From assembly GCF_900324465.2 (NCBI RefSeq), contig NC_046627.1, forward strand, positions 12,822,967 through 12,886,966: 64,000 nt of DNA, read 5' to 3'. Positions 24,972 through 36,855 of this stretch are shown piece by piece. Positions within the stretch are counted from its first letter, which is position 1. Every line of letters starts with the position of its first letter. The DNA is from Anabas testudineus. Its lineage: Eukaryota; Chordata; Actinopteri; Anabantiformes; Anabantidae. A program made the position numbers and the translations under genes. Under the pieces are notes generated by a model. That model was given only the letters and a program-made list of their open reading frames with translations. It was not told where the DNA came from and made no database searches.

Positions 24972-25140
24972 CAGTGCCTATAAAAAGTATTCACCCCCTT
25001 GGATGTTTCATCCTTTTATTGACATTATAAATCAATTGTAACCAATAAAAGTTGACGACTTTAAAAAATAAATTTCAGAAAAATACCAGATTAATGTCAA
25101 AGTGAAAACACGTTTTTGCAAAGTAATGTCAAATAAATAA
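24972..25140 (+). mobile_element. End fragment of a Tc1/mariner-like element
   Basis: Begins CAGTGCCTATAAAAAGTATT followed by CACCCCCTTGGATGTTT, and later has GTCAAAGTGAAAACACG. This is the terminal sequence of a very common fish DNA transposon (from memory). Only one end is present, with no transposase. Confidence 0.6.
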
Positions 25141-25229
25141 AAATATGTAAAGTGAACTGCTGTTGCTTAATAGTAGTGGAAATAGCAGATGTAGTTAAAG
25201 GTTGTGGGTGAGCATTGACAGGTCTTTGT

Positions 25230-26085
25230 AATTTCTGGGTGTAAGAGGACACTTTGTTCTGTTAATGTTTTTATAGTTTTGTTTTGTAGTTTTGCCAACT
25301 GCTATGGTTAAAAGAGCTAGCCTTAGACACAATGTTTGTCAGCTTGAGTGTAGACTTTTAATCACTTTCATTAAATGCAGGAGAACATGAAAATGTCCTC
25401 TATCATAGCCTCCAGTAGTATAATCTTTGTTACTGGCCTGTGCTTGTACCCAGCACCGTCACAATCCTTCATGTTTTTCATGTCTTCAAGTTGCAAAAGT
25501 TGAAACAGTCATTCACTGATGCTGAATTAGTGTGATACAATAAAAATGTATTTGTTTGCAGGTTTAGATTTTTCAGAAAATGTACAATCCTAGTATTACA
25601 TTGTTTTATAGACCTTTCTAGAAAAAATGAGTAAAAGAAGACTGAGATCATCTTTTTAGTAGAGTTATAAAGATAAAACTATAAATAATTAACTTACATA
25701 TATATATTTAGATTTCCTTTTTAGAGAAATAAAACATAAAACAAGAAAATAAATCAATGTATTACAAGGTTATTTGAGAAACATACAGTACATACCTGTG
25801 GCTCTATTTTCCAGCTCTCTCCATCTGGTCTTCCCTTCTTTTTATCTTCTCCTCTGTACTTGTAACCAGAAAACACTGGGATCCTGTTTTTGATGTTGTA
25901 GAGCGTCACAAACCTCATTCTCATGAGTCTGGCAGATGACTTTGTATCGGCTTTTGTCTTGGATTTTGCCCTTTGCCATGGTGTTTGGGATCCTTGGAGG
26001 TATATTCTCAATAAAAAGCCTTTACTGACTTTGAAACCACCACTTCAGTCTCTGTGGGAGTGATGGACGAGAGGAGGAAGACATT
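25230..26085 (-). pseudogene. ENDOD1-like copy E, a decayed relative of D
   Basis: The exon 1 remnant (25796 to about 26085) keeps RFVTLYNIKNRIPVFSGYKY and the donor CAG/GTATGT but has lost the ATG and a readable signal peptide. The exon 2 remnant is about 25230-25490. Its acceptor AG has become AA, the WSAFCCYS block and beyond are missing, and the DRGH region survives only as broken homology (CCTCTATCATAGCCTCC on the plus strand, shared with D). The introns of D and E also align. Clearly dead, and derived from the D lineage. Confidence 0.85.
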
Positions 26086-26099
26086 AGATGCATTAGTTA

Positions 26100-28430
26100 A
26101 ATAATATTATTAGCTGTTAGTTGATAGTTCTTACTGCATGGACTAATGTTAACTGTTAAAGTAATTGTTTCCAACAGAAGTAGCAGTTTGAAAATGAATT
26201 GTCATTACCACATCTTGCATTAGAAGCACAAAGTCATAGCAGAAGAGAAGTTTAAGGTAACTTTGCATTAGTACTGTCTCCATATCTGAGTATAGTTTAG
26301 TTAACACTTTATAATTTGATTAAAACATACACATTTTGAAAAATGCACAATTCAGTCTTTATTGTGGAGTTATGTGCACAGCATTATTATAATATTTGCT
26401 GTCCATGACTTGCAGATAAATTCACAAGTATCGTTTGACCATTTTGTTTTGAAAGACTTTAAAACGTCATTTTCTCACCACATCTTTCACAAGAAACAGG
26501 TCATCTCAAAGAGAAGTAACATTGCAAAGTCATTATCTTTATATCTCTGCAGCAAAATGTTTCAACAGGATGTTTTTTCACAACAGCTACATAATTTCTC
26601 TGCCTTTTAGCTTGTCTAGAAATACTGTATCTCAAATCCCCATAAATACGTGGATCAATGCAAGAGTGTTACTTATTACGTTATTAAAACACTTTGAATA
26701 GGGGAGATTCGTTTAGTTTATATGGTTCAGAAAGAGCTTGCAAACATAATGAGGTAGCTCAGTAATGTATCTCTTCCATGTTTCCCTCACATTAAACAAT
26801 CAGAATTGTTCAGTGCAAAAGCCAGTGTTACAAAACAGAGATCACACACCTGCTGTTTACTCTGTTTTTTTTTTTTTTTAAAGACTGAATTAAATATGCC
26901 TGCCCCTTTAAAATAAAGTGACATTCCACTTAGTGCAGCTCAAAAATGTTTTTAATGTTATTATTTTTATACAATAAAACAATGAAGCTCTATTGCACTA
27001 ATATACTCAAATAACTCTGGGTCTCTCTAGATATAAGGCTTAGTAGATGCAATATATTTTGATCTATTTAGTTTGTATTAGTCTGTTTTGAAAATAATGA
27101 TATAAAATACATCCATCTGCCAGAACATTAATACTAACTAATTATTTTAATGTCATGGTGACACAGGTCACTGTAATAAAATACACAGCAGTGTCCTATA
27201 CTCAGAAAGCACTAAATCATGCTAGGACATGGCTTTATGGATGTCAGTGTCAACCAGAGTGAAGGGTGAACTTACTGTGTTTTAAGATGAAGAGATGGTT
27301 AGAGGAAGAAAAAGAGGCAGGGATCATACAGTGACTGTGTTTCTCTCGTGTTAAAGAATGAGACACAGATCAAGTGCTCCCTCTACTGACCAATCAGCAT
27401 TTTCCATTTATTAACAATTGATAAACTGAACAGCAGAAAATTGAACAAGAAAATAATTTACAGATACATGAAGCATTAATGAAAATAATATGTGTCATGC
27501 AGCTATTTATACTTCCTGTATGGCAACACAGGACAGCATCCATATACACTTCATAGACATACCAGCAAATAAACAGAATAAACAGCAGACAGCAGAAATG
27601 TCCTAGATCACAATTTGCTACCATACTTGGTAAATCATAAACACAGAGTCCTATATGCAATGGCGTTAATAAAATGATGCATAACATTATGAATCAGGTA
27701 TATAACACTGAACCCCCCTCAATGGTAATAGATTAGACATGAGAAAAAGTAAAATGAAGTATGCAATGAAAAAATTATTTGCAAATGTATTTATGTGGAA
27801 CACTCTGAGGAACTGTTGAATTCAACCTGCTGCTGTTCTTGCAGAAACGCGTCAGGGTCTGTTTCTTTCTATAGTTTTTTGGTAATTTGCTCGTGTTTGT
27901 CTGTTCACTCACTCAGCTTATGAGTGAAATTTAAATAATTAGTTGTTAATTAATTTAGTTAAAGCTAGCCCTATACAAATGAATGCAACAAACAAAAATG
28001 TATGTTTAAATTTATATTATATTATATTATTTATAAGTGGGGCAGGGAGTAGTATTTAATGTTTAGAAATATTACATAATCAGCCGGTGGGGTGCTACTA
28101 AAAGTCACCACATGACATCATCTGACCTCAGGTCAGGAGTTTCTGTGCACAGCAGCAAATGTACAACGCAAGTCAAAATTGAAGAAGTCTCTTTACCACA
28201 TTTTTCACAAGAGCTGATTTCAAAAGAGGAGTTTAGTGGTTATCTTCACATCAATACTGCATAATTCTCAGAAGAACCAAAGCTAATTGCCAAATGCCTG
28301 CTTCTCACCTGTGTGAGCGCAGCAAGAAAAACATACACTTCATAGCTACAGCAAAGCTTAAACATTTAAATCTTCACACGTCATTTTTGAAATACATCTG
28401 TGATTGTTATTTAGTTATCGATTGGGATAA
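26100..28430. other. Gene-free stretch between E and F
   Basis: A 97-codon minus-strand open frame at 27394-27687 is Cys/Ile/Phe-rich with no recognisable domain; I regard it as chance. The block at about 27330-27405 (GCTCCCTCTACTGACCAATC) recurs at 59376-59420 beside copy K, so it belongs to the 3' flank of the F-type gene. Confidence 0.55.
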
Positions 28431-28434
28431 GACA

Positions 28435-29839
28435 TTAAAAAACAGAGGAAGTAAAGGTTATGGTGATAAGTAAGAGCGCTGGAAAGACTTTGAAACTACT
28501 TTCACTCCTGGATCTAAAACTTGCAGAAATGGTTGTTGTCGTCTTGGTGGTTGAGTTCAACTGGGATGTGCTTGTTTCGGTGGTTGTGGTTGATGGCAGA
28601 GATGCTGCGGTTGTTAATGTAATGGTCGTTGTTGGCACTTCTATAGTATTAGTCGTGACAGTGCTGAATGAGGGAGTAGCAGTAGTTGTGTGGGGTAGAG
28701 TAGATGAAGGATTGTCATTTGGGGTAGTGGAGGCAGATGTGATTGAAGCTCGGGGTGGACATTGGCATCTTTCATCAGTGTCAGGGTGAAACTCAGCGAC
28801 TGTTTTATTGAGAGGACACTCTGATCTGGGAAACGGCTGAATGTCCAGAGCTAGTTGGAGTTCTTCCAAAGTCTTCATCTGTTTGAGTTGAGATTTACCC
28901 CAGTTTGCACTTGCTAGCCATGTGTTCATGCTACTAGAGTAACAGCAGAAAGCTGACCAAGGCATGAAGGGAAAACGCCAGTAGGAGTTGGACTGTGCAC
29001 CGGTCACCACAAAACCTTCAATATTATTGTTGTTGTTTTTACAGTATTTGTCCATAACACATTTGATGCACTTCTCCATTCTGTTCCATCCTCCCTGGTT
29101 AAATGGCCCCTCTTCTGGAACAATTTCGGTCGACATTTTGTCGGTTTCATCAAATCCGTGAGAGAAAGGGCCTCGGTTGTAAGGCTGGTGCTTGTAAATG
29201 TTGAATCTGTTTAACAGCCTAATGTTCCTGTCCTCATGTTCACTCTCAAGCTGTAAGAGTTAGACAGTCAGTGATGGAGACTAATAAAGTAAACAAATGT
29301 ACAGTGAAAAAGGTACCTTAATTCATTAGGGCATTTTAATAAGATCATGTAAGACAATAATAACAACAGGCTTATCATTTAACTGTAATGTAATATGATT
29401 GTGTAATTCTGTGATCTAGTAGTGTGGTGTATGAAACAACACTGAATGATATGACAAAAGTGAGTCTCTGCTTAGCCTGTGACAGTCGTATGGAACATAA
29501 ATAGCCATGTCCTAATCTCAAAAAAGTAAAACCCACCTTGTCGTTCGGGGATCTCTTCCATTCCTGTTCCCCTCTGTACTTGTAAGCAGAAAACACTGGG
29601 ATCCTTTTTGCAGTGTCGTAGAGCATCACAAAACTTCTCATGTTCTCGCACATGATTTTATATCGATTCTGGTCCAGGATTGTGCCGTTTAAGATGTCTG
29701 TGATCTGTGGTGGAGTTTCATTAAGAAAAAACCTCTGACACTCTGACATCGAATGAAAAACGTCAGTATTTGTAGGAGTGACAAACAAAAAGAGGACGGA
29801 GAAGGGCAGGAGACACCACATCTTCAGGGGAGTCATCAT
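28435..29839 (-). CDS. endod1-like: ENDOD1-like copy F: His-less, mucin-tailed, GPI-like
   Basis: Exon 1 is 29537-29839 (101 codons; donor AAG/GTGGGT). Exon 2 is 28435-29250 after CTTACAG. The frame is open through 372 aa. A signal peptide is present. Relative to copies A and G, in-frame deletions remove HLF after YNRG, so the catalytic His is lost, and the CTLT strand. FNQGGWNRME and WSAFCCYS remain. From about residue 269 a Ser/Thr-rich stretch of about 85 residues (PSSTLPHTTTATPSFS and similar) suggests dense O-glycosylation. It ends in a short basic/Ser region and a hydrophobic C-terminus (KVFPALLLITITFTSSVF), which fits a GPI-attachment signal. I infer a non-catalytic cell-surface or mucin-like protein. 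Related copies J and K are pseudogenes. Confidence 0.8.
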
Positions 29840-30038
29840 CACACACTGTCAGAGGAGGAAACAAACAATCATCAAATTTAGCAAAACAAAGTGGATGTTT
29901 TCACATTGTAGTGTTTGAATAGGGCAGAAACTGAACCAGTAAGAATGAGAAAAGAAAAACTCAGTTAAACAGCCTGAATGTATTTCTAAATCCAAATTTG
30001 CCTCCCCAGAAATTAGGCTAAGAACAAGAAAAACCTAC

Positions 30039-30165
30039 CTCCTTAGGGTCTCATCAAATGCTCCAAAATAGACAGTGTTGTTCTTTATTAATAAGAGTAA
30101 TAAGTAAAACGTGGAACTGAACTTCAAATATTAAGTGAAGCTGTGAAGGAAGTCTGGTTTATATA
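30039..30165 (-). promoter_or_regulatory. 5' non-coding exon and TATA box of copy F
   Basis: The minus strand has TATATAAA (30158-30165), then CCAGACTTCCTTCACAGCTT and CACTTAATATTTGAAGTTCAG, and a donor AAGGAG/GTAGGT at 30039. The same block precedes J and K and, diverged, G. Confidence 0.6.
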
Positions 30166-30374
30166 TTGAGTAGAGACGTGCTAGTGAAATACTCCCACCT
30201 CCACTCAGATGTTTCTTTTGCAAGCCCCTGCAGTATTATCAAACTATTTCAACATTCAAAAACTTTATTACTTCATTCTTTTGACTTGTTACAGCTCCTC
30301 TAAAAAGATGCAAACATAAATTTGACTGTAAACGTTTCTCTATGGGGTGTTCTGAAAATAAAAAAATGCTACAG

Positions 30375-33300
30375 TACTGATCGGACTCACGCAAAACTTG
30401 TGTTTGTAACTCTTCTGCTCTAAACTTTGTTAATCTCCTTGTACTGCTCTCGTTGTATTTCTCACTTTCTCATATCTCCATATAAACTCGATCTACCTTT
30501 AAACGGCCTTTCTAATTGGTTATTTTACACCTTTTCGTGCTTATTTCACAACTAACAAACATTTCTCTTGTCTGAGCTCAACATGGCGTTAATGGTAACT
30601 TTTTGTCAGAATTTTCCCAGTTTGTTGCTGACATTGTTGTGAGGTATGATAAGGTAATTATTGTTGGAGACTTTAACCTTCATATTGATAATAATACTAA
30701 TACTCTAGCAAATGATTTTATCAGTCTTACTGAATCTTTCAACCTGGTTCAACATGTCAAACTTCCGACCCATAACCAGGGCCACACCCTTGACTTGATA
30801 TTCACTTTAGGTTTGACTCTAAATTCCACTGAGTTAAAGGACTCCATCTCAGATCATAAATGTGTCCTATTTGATACTTGTCTTCATCCAATCACTGTAC
30901 CTCAGAAATCCACAGTTAAATGCCATCTATTTAACAGCCAGTCAGCAGCTAAATTCACTAGCACCTTTTCTATGTTGGAGCAGGGTATTTCTTGCACATC
31001 ACATGTTGATGATATCGTCCGCCTTTTCAATAATAATTGTGCCTCTGCGCTAGAGGCTGCTGCTCCCTTAATAACTGTCATAAAGACACCAACAAACAGC
31101 CTTGGATAGATGTCAGCATTCGTAGTTGTAAAGCTGAGTGTAGGAAAGCTGAGCGGAGATGGAAGAAAACTGGACTTCAAGTGCATTATGAAGCTATGAA
31201 AGAAGCATTACTCCACTACAATATGATGGTAAAGAATGCCAGAGCTAAATACTTCTCAGACCTGATCACTGCTCACTGCCATAATCCTAAGTTTTTATTT
31301 CAGACCGTTGACAAGTTAGTAAACCCAATCCCTCCTAGCATCCCGGCTGAAAGTGATGCAGAGTGTGAGAAGTTCTTAACCTATTTTAATGATAAAATAG
31401 AATCAATCAGAGCTTCTGTCATCCCCAACTCCTCACCAGTCATAGTTTCACACCCTTTTAGAAAATGCACTTTAAGCCAGTTTCCTCCCATGACCTTATC
31501 TGAGCTACTACAAACTGTCTCTAAAATGAAACCATCTTCCAGCCCAGTTGATGTCATCCCAACTAAGTTCTTAATCTCGATCATTGATTCGCTTGCTCCC
31601 TCTCTCCTGATTTTCTTCAACAGTTCTCTGTCCACTGGAATCGTGCCAGATTATTTTAAAATTGCATGTGTGCAACCTCTTTTGAAAAAACCTGGTCTAG
31701 ATCCCTCATCCCCCAAAAACTACAGACCAATCTCCAAACTACCCTTCATATCAAAGATTTTAGAAAAGTACATGTCTAAACACTTATTTCTAGCTGCAGA
31801 CAACTATAACATCTTTGACAAATTGCAATCTGGTTTTCGCAAACACCACAGCACAGAGACCGCCCTACTGAAGGTAACCAATGATATTCTGTAGGCTTCT
31901 GACGCTGGTATGTGCTCTATTCTTGTCCTCCTCGATCTTAGTGCTGCTTTTGATACAGTAGACCACCAGATTTTGTTAGACCGGCTAAAGCACTGGGCTG
32001 GAATAGAAGGCACTGCACTGGACTGGTTCTCCTCATACCTGTCCAACAGATCGTTTTGTGTTACAGTTAATAACTACAAGTCGTCTTTTTCTCCTGTAAA
32101 GTACGGAGTCCCAAAAGGTTCAGTGCTGGGGCCAATCTTGTTCTCTTTGTACATGCTCCCTTTGGGATATTTTATTCGTAAACACAGTGTTTCTTTTCAT
32201 TGCTATGCTGATGACACTCAGCTGTACTGTCGCTTTAAGATATCAGACCACGGGGGACTGAGTTCATTAAATGAGTGTATAAATTAGATAAAAAACTGGA
32301 TGGCTCAAAATTTCCTGCAGCTGAATTCTGACAAAACAGAAATAATAGTTATCAGTCCACAACGTATAACCAAACACATTCTGCCCTGCACAGATTCTCT
32401 CTTAGCTAATTCTAAGCCCACTGCAAAAAGTCTTGGTGTTTGGTTTGATAGTAAACTTTACTTTGAGCATCATGTCACAAAGCTTGTTCAGGCATGTTTT
32501 TATCATCTTAGAAATATCTCCAAAATACGTTCAATTCTATCATTTCATGTCTGAAGTAATCTTACACGCATTTATTTCCTCACGCCTTGACTATTGCAAC
32601 AGTCTGTTCACCTGTCTCAGCCAGAAATCTATTAATCGGCTCCAGATTGTTCAGAATTCAGCTGCAAGACTCTTAACTAGAAAAAGAAAATACGATCACA
32701 TCACTCCTGTATTAGCTTCCTTACACTGGCTGCCAGTATGTTTTAGGATTGATTTTAAGATTTTATTAATAACTTTTAAAGCTCTGCATGGCCTTTCCCC
32801 CAGCTATTTATCCCAGCTTTTAAAGCCTTCTCAGCCTGCACGTAGCCTGAGATCCTCTGGTAGAAATCTTCTGTATGTCCCTGATGTCAGAATGACTACT
32901 AGAGGTGACAGAGCCTTTTCAGTTAGAGCCCCTAAACTCTGGAACAGCTTACCCGAGGAAATAAGATCAGCTGACTCAGTAACATCTTTTAAAACTCTCC
33001 TTAAGACATACCTCTAGCAGCGAGCCTTTTGCGATCTTCTGTAAGCTAAAACAAATCTGTCCTTGGGAGGACTCTCCATTAGATTACAATGTCTTCATGT
33101 TGGAACTGGTCTTTCCAAGGACTGATGCGGTAGTTGTTGTGAGTTGTGTTTTGTATTATTGTTTTGTTTGTATTACTGTTTCCTGCACCCCAACCGGTCG
33201 AGGCAAATGGCCGTTTAACTTGAGCCTGGTTCTGCTGGAGGTTTCTTCCCTAGGGAGAGTTTTTCCTCTCCACTGTTTGCCTAGTGCTTGCTCAAGTTAA

Positions 33301-33380
33301 TCTTGTTGGGCTACATGCGTTTCTTGTCTGTCTTGTGAAGCACTTTGTAACATATGTTTAGAAAAGTGCTCTATAAATAA

Positions 33381-33410
<30 letters not shown>
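30375..33410 (+). mobile_element. L2-clade LINE, 3.0 kb, broken
   Basis: Flanked by a TACAG duplication (30370-30374 and 33411-33415) and ending in (ATT)n. Plus-strand pieces in order: endonuclease C-half with IIVGDFNLHID and SDHKCVLFD (30603-31109); RT linker to the fingers, NYRPISKLPF, FRKHHSTETALLK (31037-31894, ending at a stop); palm LLDLSAAFDTVDHQILLDRL with GVPKGSVLGP and YADDTQLY (31910-32287, ending at a stop); and the thumb and C-terminus after a further frameshift near 32540. The N-terminal half of the endonuclease is missing. The empty site is preserved at 47690 beside copy J, proving insertion after the F-G/J-L duplication. Confidence 0.85.
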
Positions 33411-33413
<3 letters not shown>

Positions 33414-34728
33414 AGCTTCTCAACCACAACATCAGCTCCACCTGTTGAATATGAATCAGCATTAGCATGTTCAGGTGCCTGTTGATCAAGGCCAGTTTTA
33501 TATTTTCCCCATGTTCACAACAACATGAAACTCATCAGGTGGATTTAATGTCACCGTGCACAGATGGAGCAGGTTTTCCTTCATCACCATGAACATTATA
33601 ATTTATTACTACACAGGGCCACCAACACTGTCCAAAGTTTGATGTATGAGACATTTAAGAGAATTTATTTTATTCATTAGTTTTATGTTAAACTGAATAA
33701 ACGTGTTGCATTTGACTTACTTAATATTAGATATATTTCATAATTTAAATGTACAGTCTGTTACAAATGTAATAATCTGCTCATCATTTCATCATCCTGA
33801 AAATTTACTGGGAAATATTTACATTTCTTGCATTTATGTGGGTGTGTTTCATCACAGCAGTTTCTACATTTCTGTAAAGGAGGAAACTGCCTCAGGTGTC
33901 TGTCCAGCATGTTCTGACAGAGTGATATCACAAGGTACAAGTACCTCTAAATCAAATGCAGTAATAGTTCTGACTTTAACCTGCAGATGCCGATGTTGTA
34001 TTAAAAGTCAAACTGAAGATTTTGTGTTTGTACCAAACACCAATTTTATTTATGTGTATTTTATTTAGTATTAAGTATAAGTAAATATATAAATAGTACC
34101 ATTGAGGTTTAATCTCTGTTTATGTGCTAACTTGCATAAACATCATATTTGTATGTGTGTTTAACCAACAGTATGTGAGTGCTGAGGAACTAATTCTAAA
34201 ACCGATGTGCAAATATTACAGCTTTCCTTGAGATTTTAAACCTGCTGAAGTAATTTGCTGTGAAACATTAGTGAGCAGCTAGTGCAAAGTGAAAACTCAA
34301 AAAGTTGGTCTCAAAGAGAAGAATTTACTTTTTCAGTTAGATACCAAGATCATACACAGCACAGTAAGAAGGGAACCAGAAAATCTATGATGAGCATTTA
34401 CACTCTTTTCTCATATAGTTTCCTCTAAATAAGTGCTACAGCCATAAAGTAAAACCTACATCTGAAATCAGAAACATCACAACAGAAAAAATCTGGAGTA
34501 CTCCACCTCTGAGTCATGTCTGTTTTTAGCACATTGTCCCTTGTGTGCAGCGATTTCTCTGATTGAGGATATCTAATTCAAAGTTTCTCAGTTCTTGTTG
34601 TTTTTTTGTTTTTTTTGTACTATTTACAATTAAATATAACTCTTCAAGGGAAAAAGTTCTATACATGTTAACACATATTAGTTCGTTTATAATAAAAAAC
34701 AAGACGCTCTCTGTTAATAAAACATATA
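33411..34728. repeat. Spacer of the two-gene unit, copy 1 of 3
   Basis: Homologous to 47690-49070 and, with gaps, to 60290-61330. It lies between the F-type gene and the 3' flank of the G-type gene in all three places. Long shared strings include CATCATTTCATCATCCTGA and GTATTTCATCACAG-like blocks. Short open frames in it are not conserved and I do not call a gene. Confidence 0.75.
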
Positions 34729-35870
34729 CCGTATTTTCCGCACTATAAGGCGCACCGGATTATAAGGCGCACCTTCAATAAATGGCCTATTTTCAAACTT
34801 TTTTCATATATAAGGCGCACCGCATTATAAGGCGCATAGAATAGACGCTACAGTAGAGCCTGGGGTTACGTTATGCAACATTAGATGGAGCTGGGCTAAA
34901 GGGAATGTAAACAAAACAGTCAGATAGGTTGATCAAACTTTAATTAATAGATTACAAACCAGCGTTCTGACAACCCAAAATAAATAAACTGCTGTTTTAT
35001 TATTTTCCCCGAGGTAAAGTCAATGACGTAGAATTTTCGTGAGGCAGCTAAAAAGTATTATAGTACTGTTCTTAAAATTTATCAGAGTGAGAGTGGTGTA
35101 TTTTAGTTAATCTTTGTTAAGATAATTAGTTGCAGAGTGAGCGCTCTTTCCACTCTCTGTTCAATAGAACTGCTTTGACGTATTTTTTCCGTAGGTAAAT
35201 TAAGCTAGTTTAGTTTCCACAGTAAAACAAACTGGTTCATGTATATGCTGAGTGTGCTTTATACGCTTTATACCTTTGTGCCTTGGAAAGCATTTGTCTT
35301 TGTAAGTATTAACATGTTTATTGTCATTAGAAGTATGTTAGTTGTTACCTGTTACATGTGATAAATTACGTGTGCATTATTGTAATTAGCTTCATTCAAG
35401 TCAAGCTAGCGTGTGCGAGTGTAACATACCAAATGTGTAACGATGTGTATTATTTGTTAATTTAGTTCCTTTCTGTTTCTTTCAGTTACATAAAGAAAAG
35501 ATTGGATAAAATGTAGTAATATAATGTTAAATTCTCTCGCTGCTGGTCTGTTCCCGTGTTCTACTGCTGACTGATCGACTTGAGTTTAAACTCTGCGTCG
35601 TAACCGTGTCTCTTAATAGGAGCTATTTTGGGGTCTTTGCACAAACACACAAATGGAAATGAAACGGCCGCAAAGTCATATATCCCAGCATGTACCGCGC
35701 GCTACTTCTTCTACGAGGGAAAATGGAGTCGGCGGTTGTTTACCGTAGTTGCGAGACCTGTTGCGGCTCAATATTGATCCATATATAAGGCGCACCGGAT
35801 TATAAGGCGCACTGTCGGCTTTGGGAAAATTGAAGGCTTTTAGGTGCGCCTTATAGTGCGGAAAATACGG
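34729..35870. mobile_element. Non-autonomous TA-flanked DNA transposon (MITE)
   Basis: 1142 bp with perfect outer inverted repeats beginning CCGTATTTTCCGCACTATAA, then GGCGCACC, flanked by TA on both sides. The motif ATAAGGCGCACC is repeated several times inside both ends in both orientations. No transposase frame. TA targeting implies Tc1/mariner/pogo. The counterpart near 49063 (ACATATAAAACA) is the empty site with one TA. Confidence 0.85.
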
Positions 35871-35872
35871 TA

Positions 35873-36855
35873 AAACAATTTAATAATATAAGGAATATAT
35901 AATGAAACTTTTTTTTTCACACCAGCTGTTTTTATTACTTATTGCAATGCTTATATTAGCTAAAATTATCACATGTAGGAGCTATAAACACAAAGATGTT
36001 TTAGTTTTTAATGATGAAATTCAAAATGACGAATTAATCAATCAATAAAAATGCATCTTAGTACATAGTAGTAAACCTATTCAGGTTAAATAAAAGCTGA
36101 ACAAATCAAATGGATAACATATGTGGAATCAACCATTCAGGACTGAGCATAATGAAAAGAATCATTAAAATACTAAATGTGGCAGTAAAATAACAATTAG
36201 TAAAATACAGCAAGTGAAAATAAAGCTTTAAATTCAATTTAAAATGTAACAAGAGAAATAATCAAAATATCACACAAAGCTTTTCAGCTCAATTTGGAAA
36301 ATAATCATAAATCATGTAGGAAAATGTAAATAACAAAGAGAAGCTTGTTCATCAACAGATTAAAGTAAATAAAATAGAAATGAGGATTAATTATCAGTTT
36401 GCCTTCTAAATTGATAAACCTCCAATGTTGAGCTAATAGTGCCATTTTTGTTCTGTAAAGTTCAGGGTTTTAAAGTCTGTACCACGTTTCGATGGTTCCA
36501 CTGTAACTTGATGACGGCGTGGGAGAAATTGATCTAATGTTTGATGATTGGATAAATAGTCAAACAATAACAAAGGTTTTCAAATAAACGTACTGGAGTA
36601 AAAAACATAAATGGGGAACATAAAAGTACAAGTGCTTCTGAATTGTACTAGAATAAAAGTACAGTAGTTCTGACATTAACCTCCAGGTGGAGTTGATGTA
36701 TCTGCAAAATCAGAACCAACATAATACATCAAATATAAGCAATCAGAAATGAGAATCAATAATAAACAAAAAAAAAAAACTCAGATCATTACCATAATAA
36801 ATATGTCAGAAGTCAAGCTGTTCCCGAAAGAAATATATGAAGCAATGAATAACCC
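35873..36855. other. 3' flank of copy G
   Basis: Non-coding and AT-rich. It aligns with 49080-50020 (beside L), partly with 61320-61560 (beside M) and with 53230-53690 (remnant N). It probably contains the 3' UTR of copy G. Confidence 0.6.

Noticed and set aside
27394-27687. 97-codon minus-strand frame
   Set aside because: No domain, odd Cys/Ile/Phe composition, no signal or splice context, and the overlapping flank near copy K does not preserve it.
30902-31186. Minus-strand frame inside the L2 at 30.4 kb
   Set aside because: Opposite strand of a clear RT/endonuclease coding region.
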